64,000 nt of DNA, from the NCBI GenBank assembly GCA_914767715.1, contig OU612067.1:23720162-23784161 (forward strand), written 5' to 3'. The position numbers were made by a program, and so were the translations under genes. This DNA comes from Membranipora membranacea. Its lineage: Eukaryota; Bryozoa; Gymnolaemata; Cheilostomatida; Membraniporidae. The first letter of the stretch is position 1, and the number at the start of each line of letters is the position of its first letter. The notes beneath the pieces are model-generated. The model was not told the origin of the DNA. It saw only the letters and a program-made list of their open reading frames with translations, and made no database searches. Shown here piece by piece: positions 59,981 through 64,000 of the stretch.

Positions 59981-61898
59981 CTGGCAAAGTTTGTTTGACT
60001 CATCCCCCCAGAAGACCCAAAGGGGACAGTCAAACATTGTCAGAGACCCAGGTTCTTGAGTAGATATGTGTAAAAGGCACACATGTACTTCAGGCTTGCA
60101 GATAAGTGTTACAGAAAGAAGGCATGTTTTGCTTGAATCTTGTAGCAAAAAAAGCGAAAAAAAGGGAATTTCCTATTATTTTTCTCTCTACTTTCTGTCC
60201 TTCAAACACAAAAGAGTGTGGCTAAATTCATAATCTTGATTGGATATTGTATTAAAGCCCTTAAAATGAACAGCTCATTAATGTAGATTTGAGGTTAATA
60301 TATTATAGACCATGTACCAACCGGTGTGTGAAGAATAGTTACCGTTGCTCTTCCAGTAGCCCCAATAAATATGATTAATAATATGGCTCAATGCTATTTG
60401 CAATGTGTCCTCACTACTGAAAATTTCTAGATTGGTGTGTTTTCAAACTTCTTCAAATACATAATCAGGATTAACCTGGTGCTATATTATACAAAAGTCA
60501 TCCATTTGATGATAAGAAGAGTCTCAAGATCCAGGTATCAATATATATCCTCAAGAAACATATGTGTAAGGTTACGCAAATCAAATTCATGTGACCTTTT
60601 CTTACTCCTAACTAACTACTCGAATTGTGACTAATCTTGTCTACCACCTACCTACTCCCTGCTACTACCTACCTAGCTACCATAGGCATCTGGAGTTACA
60701 AGCATGTCCAGTATCAACCACCCCCTTTCCCTCCTACCTACCTACCTACTACTCTATCATGGGTCCTGGGAGTTACATATCTTTAGTTTGCCAATGTCCA
60801 GTTCAATTTTGGCTGGTTGATACTGAACATTGGAAAAGCAAAGGCATGTAAGTCCCAGGGGCCCACGTTATTGCCATGTAGGCCTACTCTACTGTAGTTT
60901 TCAGTCACTTAGTCAGTGACTAGCTAGTCTGGCAACTGAGAGACAGACAGTGAGTGAGTGGTCAATGAATGAGGATTAGGTAACTTCTAGTTAGTTCTAT
61001 ACATACATCTCAAGGACCATGTTTGGTCGACATCATTATGTAGAAATAGGTACAGTTGTAGGCTAGGGCTAAGGGATTCTGTCGTTACAAACATATACCC
61101 TTGTTTTGTGATCTTATGGATTCTCCCGGCTAACGGCTTTAGTAGTGGTAACTCCAGTACAACAAATTAGGTTTCTACAATGCATACTTCAGGCATTCTC
61201 TTGCCTAGCCTACCTGCCTGGTTTAATCAGAAACAACACTAAGGTCTAGGTATTTTGTCAATACTTCGTTGAGAAGTCCCATGGTCCTTGAAAGGAATCG
61301 TTAGTTATGGTTCAAAATAATATAGTTGTTATATTAAGGCGGTTACGTCATCTGTGAAATAAGGAAAGCTATGTTGGTACTCTTCAGTAGGCCTATAATT
61401 ATATCCCATCTTTATTTGTATTAGTCTACCACCTCAGACTTTTCTGAAGGACTGTCCAGGGAACTCTAAACTTATGCATGTCTAGCCTACAGTGCTAGCA
61501 GCTCGGCGCCGGCATTACAGCAGACAATATTTCTGTTGTAACCATATCTGTATCATTGCTGACAGTTCTGCTCTCACAGCAAGGTTTTTTTTGCCCACAT
61601 GAGTTGCAGGAAGATCATCAAAATGTCCACTGTACCCAATTGGAAATATCACTGTTTACTCACTACTTTTATTTCAAGCAAAGTTGAAAGGAGAATATGG
61701 ATCCCTGTGACTGTACATTGCCGTTTTAATGTAGGGCCGAGGTATTTGTTATTTTGTTTATATTGGTTTTAGCTTTGATATTTACCTCTAATCTATTTAA
61801 ACTAAACTCCAGTGAACATTTACTGCTCTAGGTTACTGTCTTGTCTGAGGTGACCTCGGCTAAATATTGAATGTCTTACATTGTTCTTTCTCTTCTAG
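59981..61898. other. Presumed divergent promoter region of HDAC11 and the LYSMD-like gene
   Basis: No coding exon is supported. It should hold the first HDAC11 exon (minus) and a 5' UTR exon of the LYSMD gene (plus), since 61899 is preceded by a strong acceptor. CTAC-type microsatellites lie near 60640-60670 and 60735-60755. Confidence 0.45.
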
Positions 61899-63146
61899 GT
61901 TTCCCATAGAGTGTACTGACACAACCAGCTGAAGACTTCAGCAGAACCAGAAGCTAAGATTAATCCCATTACGACTTTGAATTCTGGGTCGGTATCAGTG
62001 TCAATATCATCGTCAATAGAAAAATTAAGCACGGGATATAGCTAAGAAATTCCGAAAGCCTCAGTCCCTTAAGAGTTAGAGACAGCTCCCGGAGGTCCAA
62101 AAACTTCAGACCTTTAAAAGTGAGAGACAGTATTCGCATAGTAAGCTTCAGGCGATAATGGCCAGTCGCGGCGGGTATGTGCAACTAGTTGATGAATCTG
62201 AGAGCTCATCTAGCTCCAGGCGACAAGTGACTTCATCCGGTGATAAAAAATCAAAAGAGACATCCAGGCTCGTAGGCGGCCAGGTTCAGAATGTTAAGAG
62301 TAAAAACGTTTACGTATTCAGTGACGGCACTGTAGCTGATCATGAGGACGATCCATTGGAAATGAACGAAATGACACAAAGGATTAAATCGTCTTCAAAT
62401 CAGCCTAGATCCTACAGCTCAACGGGCAGCTCTAGTCAATACGCCGATGTTATAACTAAAGAAATACCAATAGAAAATACAGATACTCTGCAAGGACTTT
62501 CAATCAAATTTAGGTGTCCGGTAAGTTACTATGTTACTAACTATACCCCAACTTTGCCAGTGTATCGGCTTTTATTTTTCTTCCAGCGACTTCCTTGAAT
62601 CATGCAGCGAGTTGTGCTATAATGATTCCTGAGGGAGTTTTTCTCTCTGCATGAGGTAGTTAGATAGACATGTTGAAGTGAAGCTCTGTATTAAAACGTG
62701 TCAAAAAATATCTTGTTTGCTTTCAAACTACAGCTTTCAAAGTTGAATATTATTTGTTGATGCATCAATAAAGGCTGACGACCAAACGAGACTGTTACAG
62801 TAGTTAACAAGGAACTATAGCTAAATGATGCATACATAGGATGGAAGTCGAAGGGCAGCAAAGTTTGGAACAGTTACACTGAAGGTTGGCGATTTGCAGG
62901 TTGCGACAGTATCAATATATTGAACAATGTTTGATGTCTATTTACCAACAGGTTCCAGAACTAAAGCGGATCAATGGATTATACACCGACAACGAGTTTT
63001 ACGCGTTGAGCACGATAAAAATACCAGTCAGATCTCATCAGAGCATGCTACAACAGGAGCTAGATAAAGTAGCCAAGGAGAGAGAGCAGACCAGTGCAGA
63101 TATACTCGCACACCGAGCTAAATGTGCTGCAGATATCGTCAGCAGT
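61899..63146 (+). CDS. LysM-domain membrane protein, LYSMD3/4-like (5' part)
   Basis: The exon 61899-62520 follows acceptor TTCTCTTCTAG; the ATG at 62158 has a good context and opens 121 codons. It joins in phase 0 (donor CCG|GTAAGT) to exon 62952-63146, 65 codons, ending AGT|GTGAGT. The N-terminus is polar and Ser-rich, as expected for a cytosolic tail. The LysM domain crosses the junction: ENTDTLQGLSIKFRCP, then VPELKRINGLYTDNEFYALS and TIKIPV, about residues 109-147. LYSMD3/4 proteins are single-pass membrane proteins of the Golgi or cell surface; the membrane segment would lie in later exons beyond the window. LYSMD1/2 are less likely given the long polar N-terminus. Confidence 0.82.
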
Positions 63147-64000
63147 GTGAGTAAATACCATAGTAGGAGTATATGTTAGCCTGAGTTTTGTGTATATAGA
63201 TTAGGGGTGGCTTTATATTAGCGAGCACTTGCTAAATGTCGTCAACAGTGTAAGTAAATGTTAGAGCTTGTGTATAGTCTAGCTAGTCTGGGGATGACTA
63301 TATTACCGAGCACCTAATTTTGGCTATTGAGCTATTAGAAAGTGAAGAGGGTGAGTGAATGTTAGCTAGCTTTAAATTTAGCCACTTCAAGCATAATGTG
63401 TGAAATGGCGGAATTTTTCTCTCGCAATCACTAAAATTCTTCAAGGGTTGAACTAAGGTCCTCACCGCTCATCCCATATCTGAGGGAATTTTAACCAGGA
63501 GGGTTTAAATGCTTCTTTAACTAGCATTTTTACTGATATGTCACAGATTTTGACCGACTGTCAACATATTATAGCATATTGACTTAGAAGATTTAGGAGG
63601 TTTGGGTGAAATGTCTTCATGGCTATACTCAATTTCTTACCTTCACTTGGTCCCACATTAATCATTATTATGTTAGGACATGGGAATAGGTCTCTCCGTG
63701 TATTGTCATGAAGAAGGAACTGGGATGAAGAAAAACTATTGATTATTTCTGCTAAATTCCACAACTAGCTTCTCAGTTCCGTTAATCTCACTCACTTATA
63801 GGTTAATTATCAAGGGTCACGATGAAAGTCAACACTGTTTTGCATAGTTATCCAATTTATGAATAGTGACACATGTCTCCAATGTAGGCTCCACCCATTG
63901 ATACTATATTATAGAAGCCTACAATTATAGGCCCACCCTCAATAAAAACTTTGGGAAAGAAATCAGAGAAAAAATTATCTATAATGAATAATCTCAAAAA
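63147..64000 (+). other. Intron of the LYSMD-like gene (right edge)
   Basis: No further exon is seen to the end of the window. Confidence 0.5.

Overview
This window is nuclear DNA from a metazoan, probably a marine invertebrate; the phylum cannot be fixed from the sequence. The evidence is GT-AG split genes for prickle (PET-LIM), histone deacetylase 11 and a LysM-domain membrane protein, together with TATA promoters, AATAAA poly(A) signals, a CR1/Jockey-type LINE, tRNA-derived SINEs and many short DNA transposons. Introns are long and AT-rich.

Layout. 0-0.9 kb: last exon of an unrecognised plus-strand gene, converging on prickle. 1.5-11.2 kb (minus): four 3' exons of prickle, ending in a CAAX box; its 5' exons are not identified and 11.2-21 kb holds no recognised gene. 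21-49.7 kb (minus): a cluster of five related secreted-peptide precursor genes, called here E, C, D, A and B from left to right. 51.7-59.3 kb (minus): eight exons of HDAC11 with all catalytic residues. 61.9-64 kb (plus): first coding exons of a LYSMD3/4-like gene, head to head with HDAC11.

The peptide cluster is the most interesting content. Each gene has a noncoding first exon, a signal-peptide exon (MKVVAIL... or MRV...) ending in phase 1, and phase-1 exons encoding peptides bounded by Lys-Arg. Most peptides end in Gly-Lys-Arg or Gly-stop, the signature of C-terminal amidation, and nearly all hold one Cys pair spaced by 5 or 6 residues between helix-prone segments. Gene A encodes 19 peptides head to tail in one 2.85-kb exon and gene B 15, in two alternating types: a 49-residue Ala-rich type and a 44-residue type. 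Genes C and D encode two short peptides each. Gene E was built by tandem duplication of whole exons. The promoters share a TATA box and upstream blocks, and a sixth, orphan promoter copy lies next to a LINE. The likely product is a mixture of amidated, Cys-containing helical peptides, possibly antimicrobial, venom-like or signalling; the function is inference.

The same region is crowded with transposons: three hAT-like non-autonomous elements (one sits in an HDAC11 splice donor, one appears to separate gene D from its poly(A) signal), a TTAA-flanked MITE, two TA-flanked MITEs, a family of very short foldback elements, and a 95-bp near-perfect palindrome.
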